Below, in pieces: positions 24,943 through 37,300 of a stretch of DNA of 64,000 nucleotides (within the stretch, counting starts at the first letter, position 1; each line of letters opens with the position of its first letter). The stretch is from Phymorhynchus buccinoides (Eukaryota > Mollusca > Gastropoda > Neogastropoda > Raphitomidae). Location: NCBI GenBank assembly GCA_017654935.2, contig CM065687.1, positions 29,081,752 to 29,145,751 of the forward strand, written 5' to 3'. The position numbers and the translations under genes were made by a program. The notes beneath the pieces were generated by a model that saw nothing but the letters and a program-made list of their open reading frames with translations, made no database searches and was not told the DNA's origin.

Positions 24943-26048
24943 TCTCTCTCTCTCAATCTCTCTCTCTGTCTGACTCGCAACAAAGCTGATGCAGACATTG
25001 CAGTCAACACACAGTAAAACTAACATGGGGGTGGGGGTGGGGGAGGAGTGAGAATAGAATCGAGAAGTAATGTGGCCTAAAGGTTGTGATGTAGCTTGAA
25101 TAGGTGGGTCTTGAGAGCTGATTTGAAACATTGCAAGGACTGGATATGGCGAATTTTGATTCGCGTGGTAAGGAGTTCCAAACTGATGGGGCCGAAAAGG
25201 AAAAGGAGCGCTCACCAAACATTTTTGTTCGTGTACTAGGAACACAGAGAATTTTGGAATCTGAAGATGACCGCAATTGTCCTTGATGGAGTATAGACAG
25301 AAAGCATGTCAGAAATGTAGCTAGGGGCATTTCCAGAGAAATAAGAATGACATAGAGTGGAAATTTTGTAGTCAATACGTGCTTTGATGGGAAGCCAATG
25401 GAGGGATATCAGGAGTGGTTGAACATGATGATACTTAGAGTTAGAGGCCTTGAGGACAAGTCTGGCAGCAGAGTTCTGGACTTTTTGAAGCTTGTCAATG
25501 AGATGTTGGGGGCAGCCATACAAGAGTGAATTACAATAATCTAATTTAGAGAGAACAAAAGCGCAGACTAGTATCTTAGCAGTATCTATAGAACAGGAGA
25601 TGGCGAATCGTCCCAATGCGATGCAGCTCACAGTATGCTGACCGACAGATAGTTTGAACTTGTGAGTCAACACTCATATCTTGAGAGATGTGGAAGCCAA
25701 GATTTCTAGCAGAAGGAGAAAAGGGTATTTGAATGTCACAGACAGAGATGGAATCAGGCTTTGGGTACGAAAGTTGTCTTGATGGAGAGTGGATGAACAA
25801 GGCCTCCGTTTTGTCGTCATTCAGCTTCAGTTTGTTTTGTAGCATCCACGATTTGATGTTGCGAATACAGAATTCCAGTGAAGATATAGAAGGAAGAATG
25901 GTAGATGGGGATACAGGCTTGTGGAGTTGTGTATCATCAGCAAAAGACTGAGAATCAACTGAATGAGAAGTGATCAACTCAGACAGAGGTTTAGTATACA
26001 TGATGAAGAGGACTGGTCCAAGTACTGAGCCTTGAGGAACCCCACATG
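24590..26048 (-). mobile_element. 5'-truncated LINE, minus strand, same family as 51735-55778
   Basis: On the minus strand the sequence begins inside the polymerase just before GVPQGSVLGP (about 26048) and continues through FADDTQLHKP, RNLGFHISQDMS, LDYCNSLLYGCPQHL and SFSFSAPSVWNSLPRE. It ends in a 3' tail with GCGCTTAA, TTTATATAGCGC and TATTATTA-type repeats near 24595. Protein segments match the plus-strand copy almost residue for residue, so the two copies are young. This one has several frameshifts (the coding path moves through four frames) and is not functional. The (CT)n at 24863-24958 sits in its 3' UTR at the place where the other copy has (GA)n/(CT)n. Confidence 0.9.
24863..24964. 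repeat. (CT)n microsatellite in LINE 3' UTR
   Basis: About 95 bases of CT with few interruptions. It corresponds in position to the shorter (GA)n at 55434-55474 of the sister LINE copy. Confidence 0.95.
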
Positions 26049-26833
26049 TATAACCCTATTCCTTACCAAGATGTGTTAAATTTACGGAATAAGAAAATGC
26101 ATTTGTTGACGAAAAATTCGACTTGGAAGAGTTACTATCCCTGAACATGGTCTGAGTGTTGCAGTAATGCCGTATCCGTAGCCACTAAAAAAAAAAACCC
26201 CACACACACTCATTCTCTCACACATGCATGAACACATATAAATGCATGTGCACACATTATGCCATGTACGTATAAATATACACGCCCGAAAATCCCCTCA
26301 TCCCTCTAATCACACCACACCCTCATACTGAGTGCATGACGTGTATATATGCATTCTGACAAATGTGCGCGAAACAAAATAAACAACATTCATGAGTTGG
26401 TTTGTGTTGGTGTTTTTTTTATATTAAAAAGTGATTTGGCATTGTCATCATTGACATTATAAAAGAGTTGTGAAATATATAACTTTGCACCAAATTGATT
26501 GCATGACTGTTGTTGCTGCATGCTGATTTTTATCAGAAAGTAGCCTTCAGTATGTGTGTGATGTGTATGCGTATGACTATGAGCCTGTGACAAAAGGTGA
26601 AAAGTGACAACCAACAGGTATGTCCAGAGTGACAACCAACAGTGATTGCACAGAATGCAAGATCTAGCAGACACAATTGGTATTTTTTGCTTCAATTTGG
26701 TGTACATATGTGATAAATTATTGATCAATGCATTTTGGTATCATTTTTGCAAGACATCCACATGAATTCCTTCAATTATTTGAACAAAAACTGTTGATTG
26801 TCACGCTGGACATACAGAAAATCATTATAATGT

Positions 26834-26877
26834 GTGAGAGAGAGAGAGAGAGAGTGTGTGTGTGTGTGTGTGTGTAC

Positions 26878-26944
<67 letters not shown>
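26834..26944. repeat. (AG)n/(GT)n microsatellite
   Basis: GA, GT and again GA runs in succession. Confidence 0.95.
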
Positions 26945-26945
<1 letters not shown>

Positions 26946-27742
26946 CAGAGAGGCTAAACCTGTTGTGCTCTCTGTCCAGAAAATTATTTTCCTTGTGGGT
27001 AGAGGCTAGGATAATATAAAACCATTATCTGAACATAAATACCATTATAATACTTTGATGTTAGTGCATTTTAAATATGATCTATAACTCAAAACACCAT
27101 ATCAAGGTCTGTAGATGGCTTATTAATGGTTTCCCTGGTTTTCATATGGAAATTTCTGATAAAGAATAAAAGGAAAGAAATTAAAATAGCCCCCCCCCCC
27201 CCCCCCTACCTAGTTTTTTAATTTGTTGTTCTTGTCAGTTGTTGGTGTATAGTGTTGGTTTCAGAATTTTTAAAAAGGTACACTCCTGATTTTTACAACT
27301 CATCAACAGAGCTGACGTTTTTTATCAGTTTGCCATAGTTATCTTGTCAAGTGCAACATTGATAGGTCTATAGCACATAGCACATAGGCCAACTTATTGA
27401 TTGCGAACGCTGATTCTGCAATAATACTACTGGCAATAATGCTCTAGGTAAGATTAAAATCAATCAAATATTAGGACATGGGAGATAGTACACCAGCTTC
27501 AGCATGCTTTTCTTTGCATGACTGCCTCTCACCCCCCTTTCCCCATAGCCTCATCCACTTGGCTTGTTTTGCTTTGGCGCAGGTTCAGATTTATAGTCCA
27601 TCTGTAGCTACCCAGCTCACTTGGCTTCACATGGGTGGCTTAAATTATTAATTAGTAGTAGATATTCATGTGGGTGTGCACATGTATGTATGTCTTCCCA
27701 CTTACTGTGCTGCTTTTATCTGACATTTTTCTGTTGTTACAG

Positions 27743-27779
27743 GGAAAGAGTATGGAAAAGGTGACAGCCGTTATATCAG
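27743..27779 (+). CDS. EBP: EBP small internal exon (37 nt)
   Basis: Phase: the first two bases complete a Trp codon, and the last two (AG) join T of the next exon to give Ser. It encodes KEYGKGDSRYIS. In another frame the same bases read MEKVTAVISG, a chance resemblance to the start of the next exon. Confidence 0.85.
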
Positions 27780-28924
27780 GTGGGTATACACTTACTAATA
27801 CATGTAGTCTGCTAGTTACCAGCCACGAAGTGAAGCTGGTTATAATGTTTTCAATGATATTTGTTCCTGGCTGGTTGGCTGGCTGACTGTCTATGTTTGT
27901 TAACATGATAGCGTTTGATTTGATTTGATTTGATGTTTATAGCCCCGTCGACTACTATGGCCATGTCAGGGCTGTCACCACGTCAAAATTTGAGCACATA
28001 TCACAGTTTAAAATCCGACCACGTGGATAGCGTTTGAACGGATGATAAGAAAAACAATGATAACAATAGTAACAATAACAATGAGGATAATGATGATGAC
28101 AGTGACAGTGACAACACAACCATAGTAAAAGTAGCATTTGTTTTTAAATCTAAGATCTCTAGATTCAGCATTTTAACTAAATAGCTCGACTTTGTGTGCG
28201 ACAGAACAGCTGTGACTAATACTATTACAGTACTACTACTACTACTACTACTACAACTATTTTGCACTTAATCTTAGAAAGCCCCAAACGCTTACATAAA
28301 AAATGATAAGTAAAATATATAATAGTGAATAGCATAACTAATTTACAAAATATAAATCAAACACACACACACACCACGGCAAGCACACACAAGCACATAC
28401 ACACTAAACTAACCCTAATATAAAAAAACAAATCATGAATATGGGTTCTTTTTATGGTAATGTTTTTCTTTTCACACACACACACACTGAGGGCATGCAA
28501 ATCTATTGATGACGTTATGTAGCTGACCCCCTCCAAAAAAAACCACCAACCAACCACCCCATGATCTGATTTCAGTTCGGACACATGCACCGTATGCATG
28601 GAGAGAATCACTGCAGTCATCGACGGACCCCTGGCCTTCATCTCTGCATGGGCTTTTGTGAACAACTCCCAGTATCGCTACGTGCTACAACTGCTGCTAT
28701 CCCTCTGCCAGCTGTACGGAGACACCATGTATTTCCTCACCGCCATCTTTGAAAACTTCATCCACGGAGAATACCTGCACCCTCTGTATTTTTGGTTCTA
28801 TTTCGTGTTCTTGAACAGTATCTGGATCATTCTTCCCCTGCTGTTAATCGTTGATGCCTGTCGGCAGCTCTCTCGATGTCAAGCAAAGTTTGATGTTGAT
28901 GCAGAGAATAAGAAATTTTATTGA
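27743..28924 (+). CDS. EBP: Emopamil-binding protein (sterol delta8-delta7 isomerase), 3' exons
   Basis: EBP is an endoplasmic-reticulum membrane enzyme that shifts the sterol C8-C9 double bond to C7-C8 in cholesterol-type synthesis. Two exons are seen. 27743-27779 lies between a TTACAG acceptor and a GTGGGT donor. 28576-28924 follows a TTTCAG acceptor and ends at TGA. Joined, they read KEYGKGDSRYIS, SDTCTVCMERITAVIDGP, then SLCQLYGDTMYFLTAIFENF and HPLYFWFYFVFLNSIW. This matches the family blocks KEYxKGDSRYI, DNFTVCMETITA, GQIYGDVLYFLT and HPLYFWFYFVFMN. The Glu of CMERITA is the membrane-site acid conserved in EBP. Several hydrophobic segments fit the last membrane helices. The first intact upstream base must supply T to make TGG (Trp). 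Exons for the N-terminal ~115 residues were not found between the gap and 27742; they may lie in the gap, further left, or be unrecognised by eye. AATAAA at 29111-29116 is a candidate poly(A) signal. Confidence 0.9.
27908..28026 (+). repeat. Dispersed repeat family G copy
   Basis: The box TTTATAGCCCCGTCGACTAC, then GGGCTGTCACCACGTCAAAA and AATCCGACCACGTG, recurs at 47920-48020. It lies in the EBP intron; the other copy is in KIN intron 2. Confidence 0.8.
28576..28924 (+). CDS. EBP: EBP terminal exon
   Basis: Encodes the last ~115 residues, from SDTCTVCMERITA to the basic tail AENKKFY and the stop at 28922-28924. Confidence 0.92.
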
Positions 28925-29110
28925 TGCTGGCTTCTGTTTCTTGTTTTAGATTTTAAAAAACGTTTCATTTTTTTTATTAGATTATACAGATGCCATATTT
29001 TTGTTCTAATGTATAAAATGGCCACAATAGGATCAAGGAGACAAGGTGGATTTCCAAAGCTAAATTGAAATTGGGAGTCCTCCAACCTGATTAAATTTTT
29101 AGTTTATCAG

Positions 29111-29116
29111 AATAAA
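29111..29116 (+). promoter_or_regulatory. Candidate poly(A) signal of EBP
   Basis: AATAAA 187 bases after the EBP stop codon. No transcript evidence. Confidence 0.4.
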
Positions 29117-29388
29117 GAAAATAATGATTTGCAATTACAGCAAGCCAAGGCATAACATAGCAATGCCAAAAGAAATTGCTCCTTTAATTTGCCCATCTCC
29201 TGATACATAAAAACAAGGATATACCTATATACAAATGACAATCCACTGCCAGCAAAATGATTTTTAGAAATTAATGAGCTGCGAAAGTTGAGGGAAGAGA
29301 GAGAGATGGTGTGAGGTTAGGTTGTCAAGGTTTTACAACAAGCAAAACAATGTTATAAATAAATCCTATTTATTTTATATTTATTACT

Positions 29389-29392
<4 letters not shown>

Positions 29393-29432
<40 letters not shown>
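29393..29432. repeat. (GT)n microsatellite
   Basis: A GT run of about 38 bases. 28925-30286 holds no recognisable gene. Short AC/GT-rich stretches occur at 29670-29710 and 29837-29876. A weak tRNA-like start (GTAGCTCAGCTCGTAATCC) near 29902 lacks a B box. Confidence 0.9.
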
Positions 29433-29433
<1 letters not shown>

Positions 29434-30286
29434 CAGATAAAGAAGACAGATTCAGTAAAAAAAACGGAGAACAAAATATGAATTAGAGGAGAAGGGGTAG
29501 GAGAGAGAGTTAGGAGAGGGAGATCAAACAAAAGCGACGTTTCCCAATGTTTGCTGGGGACAGTCACACATCTGCTATGTCCTCTTCCAAGTCTCTCTCC
29601 TTAGTGCATTGACCACGATTGTGTCAACACCAACGGACGGTTCAAATCTTGTAAGCAAGAGAAAAAGCGTGTGTGTGTGTGTGCGCGTGTACTGTGCGTG
29701 CGCATGTGTGTGCGAAATGAAAGGGAGACAGGGAGGGTATTGTGAGTGTTAAAAGTGTTTGTATAGCACTATCCCAGAACCAAGTAAGAAGGTTCGGACG
29801 AGTGATGTCCCTTGCGTGCCCGGGTGATTTCCAGTCACACACACACACACACACAGTGTCACGCACACGCACACTATGACAGTAAAGAGAAAGAGGAGCC
29901 GCTGTAGCTCAGCTCGTAATCCGTCATGGTTTGTGAGTTTTCCGTGGGTAGTTTGTGCACTTTAACAAGTACTTTGCCCCTGTAATTTGAGTAAACCACA
30001 CCGGAAATCACTGTGGCCGACTCCGACACACCAGAGCAGGGGCAGATAACGCTAATTGATTGAATTTCGGGATAGGGCTATGTGCATCACTGTGTGTTTG
30101 TATAAATTATGTATGTATACACGAGCACATAGGCTGTGTGTGCATGTGTATGCGCGCATGTGTGTGTGGCACAGTTCAAATTTTCTAAGCAAGAGAAAAA
30201 GTGTGTGCTTGCAATTGCATGTGTGTGTGTTTTTGCATGTGTATATAATCTGATGCTATACATGTTCTTTAATTGAATGGGTAGAG

Positions 30287-30443
30287 TAAAGGGCCAGCCA
30301 CACGTCCACTAAAATCGCACGACTGTATGATACGATTCGATCACGTGATCTCGAAGCGCGAATCACATTTGTTCTTCGATACCACGTGATCGAATCGTAT
30401 TGTACAGTCGTGCGATTTTAGTGGACGTGTGGCTGTCCCTTAA
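30287..30443. mobile_element. Hairpin MITE, family H, second copy
   Basis: Outer arms GGGCCAGCCACACGTCCACT and AGTGGACGTGTGGCTGTCCC are inverted. Inner arms share GATTCGATCACGTG and CACGTGATCGAATCG. The loop region CGCGAATCACATTTGTTCTT matches the 15912-16068 copy. Confidence 0.85.
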
Positions 30444-31289
30444 GAGATGGTCGGAGCCAGATTACGTTACATGCTCACTCTTGTTTTGGTTAGCTTGTCT
30501 CAGGTAATTTGTACTGTCTGAAGAGCATTTCATTAACAGGTTTTACTGTAGTAAATATTGTTCTTATTTGGACAAAAATATCTTTGTTTAAATGCATAAG
30601 ATTTTTAACAATTTAAGGCATTAACTTTTTTTTACACTAAGATGCTAAATACTATTATATGCAATAACATCTGTGGGTTTGTTTTCCATACATGAGTATT
30701 GATTAAATCATTTTGTGCATTTGAGAGTGTGTTTGTCAATGGGTGATTTGTTTCATTGAACTCATTCGCATCGCAACGATTTTGAATTATTAAAAAAACT
30801 CACAAATCACTCCAGCCATACACACAAACAAAACATACATAAACAAAAGGAGAAATGAAAGAAGATTACAGGTTTTTACTTCAGGTTTAGACATAGGGAA
30901 GTGGTAGATCAGACTTTTTTTATATATAGACTTTATATAGAAAAACTCTCTACACTGATTCACCGATTGGTTACCCCACAACAAACCACTACAAAAGCAA
31001 AGTCAGAGGCAAAATTGTGGTCTAAGGGAGTGAAGCGAGTTTAGAAGTGACCAAGGTGCACACAGATTTACTTCCCTTGAAGCAAATGCATCAAATTGAC
31101 AGCTATCTATTAATTCCGGACATATATGTGACTTGAGTTAAACTTTTCAGACTTTTATAAGAGTGGTGGTGGTGGGTTTTTTGTCAGTATCTTGAAATAA
31201 ACCTGTAGCATGCTTGTGTGTAGTTTTTGACACATGTACAAGTACCTACATGTTCAGCACAAGCAGGGCTCATAAGCACTGCTTGTGCT

Positions 31290-31640
31290 TATTGTATACG
31301 TTCGCCTCGTATACAATAAACCCAAGTTCAAACCTGGGTACAGGGTTTTTTCCCTCTCACTCTGCACTAAGCCTTACGGTCTGAACGTGGAGTCTTTCGG
31401 ATGAGATGATAAACTGAGGTCCCGTGTGCCCATGCACTTAGCACACGTTAAACCCAGTGGCAACAAAAAAGTTGTCATTTAGTAAACATTTACCCCACCT
31501 CACCCCCCCTTTCCTTCCTCAGCGACACAAAAATTGCATGCAAATATTTTTTTAAAATGCTGGCGCATCTCTGGCTGCGACGCGCTGTCCAGATGGGAGC
31601 AACCCGAATTTCACAGACGCCTCTGCGACTATAAAGTAGC
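31290..31640 (+). mobile_element. tRNA-derived SINE, family B
   Basis: B box AAGTTCAAACCTGGG near 31325, then the body boxes CGGTCTGAACGTGGAGTCTT, GTGCCCATGCACTTAGC and AACCCAGTGGCAACAAAAAA, ending GCAACCCGAATTTCACAGAC and GACTATAAAGTA. It is the plus-strand relative of 14547-14935. Confidence 0.8.
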
Positions 31641-31969
31641 AGAAATACCAAATAAGTTCATAATGTCTTTTGTAAACCATTACACTGTATTTGTGCAGAG
31701 CATTATAAAAACACATTCAAAATATGCACTGCAAACCTTCACTAGAGCAACCATTAATAACATTACCTTTCTAAAACAGTTGTCTTACGCACAAGAGATA
31801 AAACTTTCAAAAACTTTCAGTACACAGTGGAATAATTAGGGTGTGTGCACAATACACAGAAACCAACATGCATGTACCATCCGCAATCCGGCCCAAAAAT
31901 CTGGAGGTAAAAAATATGAAGGTGTGTACAATTATACGCAGAAACCCATCCACAGACCCTATGACTGCA

Positions 31970-32215
31970 TTAACCCTTTCACCGCCAGCCATTTATCAGC
32001 CAAAAAATACCATTAAACTTAGCTGGGTAGAGAAAAAAATTTTTTTATCTGCAATATTGGGAATTCCTCTGTGACATGTATAACATTAGGCCTATCCTTA
32101 CCTCCCAAAATTAAGAAAATAGGGTCTTCGGATAACAGGCCCTGATTTGATGACTTTTAATGACATAGGTGTTAAACCCGTGTGGTGCATAAATGCGACA
32201 TTGGCGGCGAAAGGG
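31970..32215. mobile_element. piggyBac-like MITE copy
   Basis: TTAACCCTTTCACCGCCA on the left and TTGGCGGCGAAAGGG on the right. The right target copy is degraded (AATT). Confidence 0.8.
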
Positions 32216-32358
32216 AATTTTGTTTTTCTTAATTTGTGGATGGGAAGTGTGCATGAATTTCTGTAATATGTGCGCATGCCTTTACTTGTAACTTGTGTTC
32301 AAAATAGGAGAAAATGATCCTATATTCATAATTTGCAATACAAATTGTACTTCAAAAC

Positions 32359-32723
32359 TTAACCCCTTGACTGCCAGAGAAAAGTTTTAAAACATTAATT
32401 GTACAAATCATGTCCTAAAAACGACAACTGGCAAAATGCAGGCATGAAAACTAATGTTAAAAACAAAAGGAGATTTGCCAGCTGAGAAATCCTGAGAAAA
32501 TCACATTTTCGGCAGAGAACATTTTGTTTGGGCGGAGATTCCTTCAATTAAGAAAACATTTTCGGTGGAAATGGCGGAGGTGCTTTCATGTCTGAAATTG
32601 ATCTGGGGATGTAACTCTCTTGACTGTGTTAGAGCAAAAACCAGTATATCAGAGGTATTCGTCTTCATCTGATGATGTCATCAAGTCGGTACATGATACA
32701 TTACATGGCAGTTAAGGGGTTAA
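32359..32723. mobile_element. Second TTAA-flanked MITE family
   Basis: TTAACCCCTTGACTGCCA on the left and TGGCAGTTAAGGGGTTAA on the right form an inverted pair around about 330 bp. The design matches the 7910 family (TTAA plus CCC ends) but the interior is unrelated. The region 32724-33700 is AT-rich with nothing identifiable except a C run at 33558-33575. Confidence 0.65.
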
Positions 32724-33710
32724 GAGATTATTCTATGTCCCATACACAACTTAAAATAATCAGAGGAATTGAGAAAAGATGCACAAAATCTCACACTAAA
32801 ACTATTCATCATCATTTTAACTAATAAGTTTTCAAAACACCCTTTTCGTTTTCTTTTTTTTAAAGACACAATTACTTGTAATTAACATTATAAAAATGTC
32901 TAGAACATGTTATTAAAATGGCCCAGAAACTTAATGGCTCTTTTTAAATAAATACAATAATGAAAAACATTACTGTAAAATGAATACATCAGGTTAATGT
33001 ATATTTATCAGTTTCATACACAAATGACAAGACATACTCACTAGCTAACATAATGAAACTGATTAACTCTACACTCATTAAACACACACATGCTCGCACC
33101 AAAAAGACAGGTGACCACTAATTTTTAAATCAACAGAACAAATACAAAACCTCCATCTCCATGTTTATACATTGTGTTTTGACAACCATAAGCTTAGTTC
33201 TGATTGATAAACGTTTAAACTATAGACATAGACACATGCACACCCTTAACAATTTTATCATGATCAAAGACCCATCTCTTATCAGTAGAGTTAATTTATT
33301 TATATAATCTTGCATACTCCTCTAAACGTACAAAACACTTTTGTTCATCAATTTCCCCCTTTGGATGAATATAAATGGGACATAAAAAGAAAGTCTAAGC
33401 TATGTTTACACCATATCTGCAGATATTTTTTAAAAATGTAATACTCTCTTCTGTTGACAATTTAATTACATAATCTTTACTGATACTCTTTAATTCAACA
33501 TGAAGAACTTAAAAACAAAGTACTCATAGACAAAGTAATCTTTCCTTTAAACTCATCCCCCCCCCCCCCCCCCGAGAATTTTTTTTGGGAAAAGTCTATG
33601 CTGTATTTGTAACTTACATTCCTTTTTCTGTTCTGATTAATTTGAATACCCCCAAAAAAATTCAGATTATCCATAAAATCTCTTCTGCTATATTCTCCAT
33701 CCATGCACTT

Positions 33711-33716
33711 TTTATT
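33711..33716 (-). promoter_or_regulatory. Candidate poly(A) signal of NitFhit
   Basis: AATAAA on the minus strand, about 490 bases past the NitFhit stop. Other AATAAA sites occur further down (near 33295), so this is only a candidate. Confidence 0.3.
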
Positions 33717-34206
33717 TTAGTAATTGATGTAAACTTGTTCTCCATTACACCATGATCACCGTCATTCTCTTTCTTCGTTAATCTCTCATTGCACACATTC
33801 ATGGGTGCAACTTCACAAAATGAAAAAACCCTGAAAGGCCGGGGTCCAGGGGTAATGTCCCCCTGCAGCTGAAGCAAAAATTGATTTATGAAGGTATTTT
33901 AGTTTGCTTTTTCCACAATTTATACAAATGCTTATTTTTAAAGTGTTTTTAGATGAAAATACAGTAGACACACAAAGATTTTGTTTGACAAATTCAGAAA
34001 AAAGGAACTCCTTGCATACCAGGAAAAGTGGCCCCCATGCACATTGCTGTTGGTGTAGGGCTGCTCTTGTGTTGGTGGGGGTGGGGCTAGTGCGTCTCTG
34101 GGTCCCAGTAACCCCTTCGAGCGTTTCTTTTTCACCCTTTACATCGTGATCGCTGTCATTCTGTCTTTCTTTCCCAGCTTGTCATTGCACACAGATAAAG
34201 TAGGGA

Positions 34207-34317
34207 TCAAGAGGACTCCCTGATGGCAGCCCTCATCATAGCAGCTTCGTCGGCCCTCTGTTCCTTGCTGCGCAGACCTGGGGACTTGGCTGACAGTTCA
34301 CGGTCATGTTTCTGGAG
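34207..34317 (-). CDS. NitFhit: NitFhit exon 9, C-terminus
   Basis: [20 protein letters not shown], then [16 protein letters not shown] and TGA. It resembles the FHIT end (ELQKHD...RSEEEMAAEAAALR). Acceptor TGTAG. Confidence 0.9.
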   Translation of the reverse strand, partial: LQKHDRELSAKSPGLRSKEQRADEAAMMRAAIRESS

Positions 34318-37300
34318 CTACAACACACACACACAGACAGACAGACACACACACATTAACGGATCTGTGAAAATATGCAGGCACACGTGTGCAGACAGGG
34401 CTCCCAATCGTCCCGCAAAACAAGGGGTCCCAGGGACTCCTTCACTTACAGTATAGAGGGTCCTAGAGGCGGGATAGAGGGTCCCAGGTGGCATTGCGAA
34501 TGCTAAAAAGAACTTTTCTAGTGCATCCCTGGGACCCCCTGCACATTCTTTTAGAGGGTCCTTTAGAAGTTTAGTACTTCATAGACCCCCAAATGGGGGT
34601 CCCTGGGAGCCCTGGCAGACATTCACAAGTGCACAGACAGACATGACTATGTACACACACAGACAATTCACAGGTGCACAGACATGAATATTCAGGTACA
34701 CACACAGACAATTCACAGGTGCACAGACATGAATATGTACACACAGACAATTCACAGACAGACATGAATATGTACACACACAGACAATTCACAGGTGCAC
34801 AGACATGAAAATTAATGTACACACAGACAATTCACAGGTGCACAGACAGAAATTAATGTTCATGTACACACACAATGCTCATGACATATGGCTTGATGTA
34901 GACAAAGTAATGTACTCCTAAAATGGTTCATTGCTTTTCAACGGTTAGCGCATATTTTACACCAAATGCTAAAGTTCACATCATGCACAAACAAAAATGA
35001 TTAATAAACTTGACAATTCCACAGCCATGTGCATTGATCTGAACAGCGCTTTACCTCGTAATATATATCATCGTTTTGTTCAAAGTCGCCCGCTCTCCTT
35101 GGTAGAATGTGAACATGGACATGCTGCAACATACAGAAATCAAGCAAATTACGACACTATCAAAAATGCACATAAGATATGTAGGGGTGCTAATTTTCTG
35201 GAACACACCGGAAATTCGTTTTCTGAAATAGCAAAACCTGTGGCTTCCGGTTTTTTTATAGTTAAGAACGGTAAAAAAAAAAATTGGCCCCAAAATCCCG
35301 GGATGAGAGACTAAACTAAATCGTCATAATTGTATGCAATGACATATTTTTGTGGGAAACTTGGATAGGTTTGATGCAAAAAGTTTCATTGATTGTGAAT
35401 GTTCCAGGTTGGAGGATTTGGCAAATCGTATTTTATGGACTACAAGGCGCACCTAATTATAAAGCGCACCCCCAAAAATCTTACACAAAATTCAGATTTT
35501 GTTATTATAGTTTTCTCACTACATTATCAGTCACATCATAGGGCGCAAGGGTCTGTCTAGGGGGAAAAAATCGCCTTATAGTCCGTACAATATGGTAACT
35601 TTCTTCTGAAGTTGACATTATAAAAAAAATGTTGTGCTGTCTAGCTCACTAGTTTTTATTCTCACTCGGCACTGGCCAGTTGCTTCCCCTTACAACCGTT
35701 TAGGACGGGCCATTCGACTAGGTTCGAAAACCCATCACCACAAAAAAGTTATGAAAAGTCATGGACTGATATTTTCAGATGAGATTACTAACACCATGCA
35801 CTAAACGATCGTAAAATATCAGATTCCATACCTTCGTCGTTTGTCTCCTATTGACGAAAACAGCTAACACATAGAAAGAAGGAAAATTTCACATTCCGAT
35901 CTTTGACCCCCCTCTACAACCAAACCTGAATGTAAAGTCTGCAATGACTGGTTGATTTCAAGAGAGGCAAGGTCAAAGCAAACTGAAAATAGGTTATGAC
36001 TTCGCACCGGAAAGCTGGTTACACGCCAGAAATCAAAACCTCTTGAAAACTCTTATGAGCCGGAGCTAAACGGTTGTGTGAACCATGAGCCGGATCCGGC
36101 TCATTCGTCCTGAGTGTGTTAATTTTTGGTTTTCACAATCTTTCATTTCAGGTTTTGGGTTTTTCCGGAATTCTTGCTTCAGGTTTTGGGGACCTCCTCG
36201 CACTAGCACCCCTGAAAATGATTTGTAAAAAATGTCATTCTTAGCATCCCTTCACCTCCAAACTGCATTGTTGCAACAATAATTCGGTTTCTATTGTAAA
36301 TAAAAATGGTTTCACAGTTAGCACACCTACACAGCATACAAATTGTTTACAGCGTTCATCACAAAAAAAGCCAATGGGATCAGACGACGTGCCGTCACAC
36401 GCCTGTCATTACGTCCCTTTGCGTCTGTCTCCTGAAGAAGATTAACAAAGAACAATTCGTTGGTGAAATTAACAAACCTTGTATCTCGATTTTTTGGGGG
36501 TTTCAGTTAGATACATAGTCAGCTCTCTAATTTTTCCCGCCACCTTCCACCAAAAGCTCGTATCTCTAATGACTTTCTATCTGGGGTAAATGAGGTTGTG
36601 AAAATAGAAGAAAACCTCGTAAGTCCCAAAATCAGATCTAGTTAAGGACAAAAAATCGTATCTTCGTTCTTTTCAAGTCTAAAAAAAAAAAAATTAAGTA
36701 CGAAATGCAGGACTAAACTCGCAATGTCTTGAACAACATATTCATCATAGTTAATCAATTGTGGTCAACGCAGTTAATTTTTAAAACTTTATTTTTTCAT
36801 TTTTCTCAAAACTAGCAAAATTGAGATATTTGAATTTCACCAAAAAATTTCACAGAATAACTCTGGAGAAACTCTAGGGAGGCGCATTAACTCTGGAGAT
36901 CATGTTTCATCCAATGCTTACTTTCACTGTCTGTCCGGCGTCCGGCCCATCCTGCACAGCAACAGTGACGGAGGAAGCGTCAAACTTTCTCTGGGTGATG
37001 CTGGACACGCGCTGCACCAGGGTGAACAGGTCAGACACCTCTGCCTGCGTCAAGTCGCTCAATCGCTCGGCTGGACGTAGCGATGCCACCAACATGTCTG
37101 TGTGGCAGTGCGTCAAGGTCCTGGATAGTTCTTTTAGCCATCAAAAGGTTAACAATGACAAAAGTGGTTTAATTCCATAGGCCATCAGCCCCAAGAATTG
37201 AAACATTACATTTCTGCAATTAAAAGGTTGACAAGAGGTGAGCAAGTGAAAAGGACAACAGCAAGATAATTTACTTTAAACAGTTTTTTTATTATTAAAA

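Noticed and set aside
27743..27779. Reading MEKVTAVISG as a duplicate of the MERITAVIDG start in the next exon
   Set aside because: The other frame gives KEYGKGDSRYIS, a hallmark EBP block, with both splice phases fitting; the similarity is chance.
29895..29925. Possible tRNA gene (GTAGCTCAGCTCGTAATCC)
   Set aside because: No B box or cloverleaf follows.
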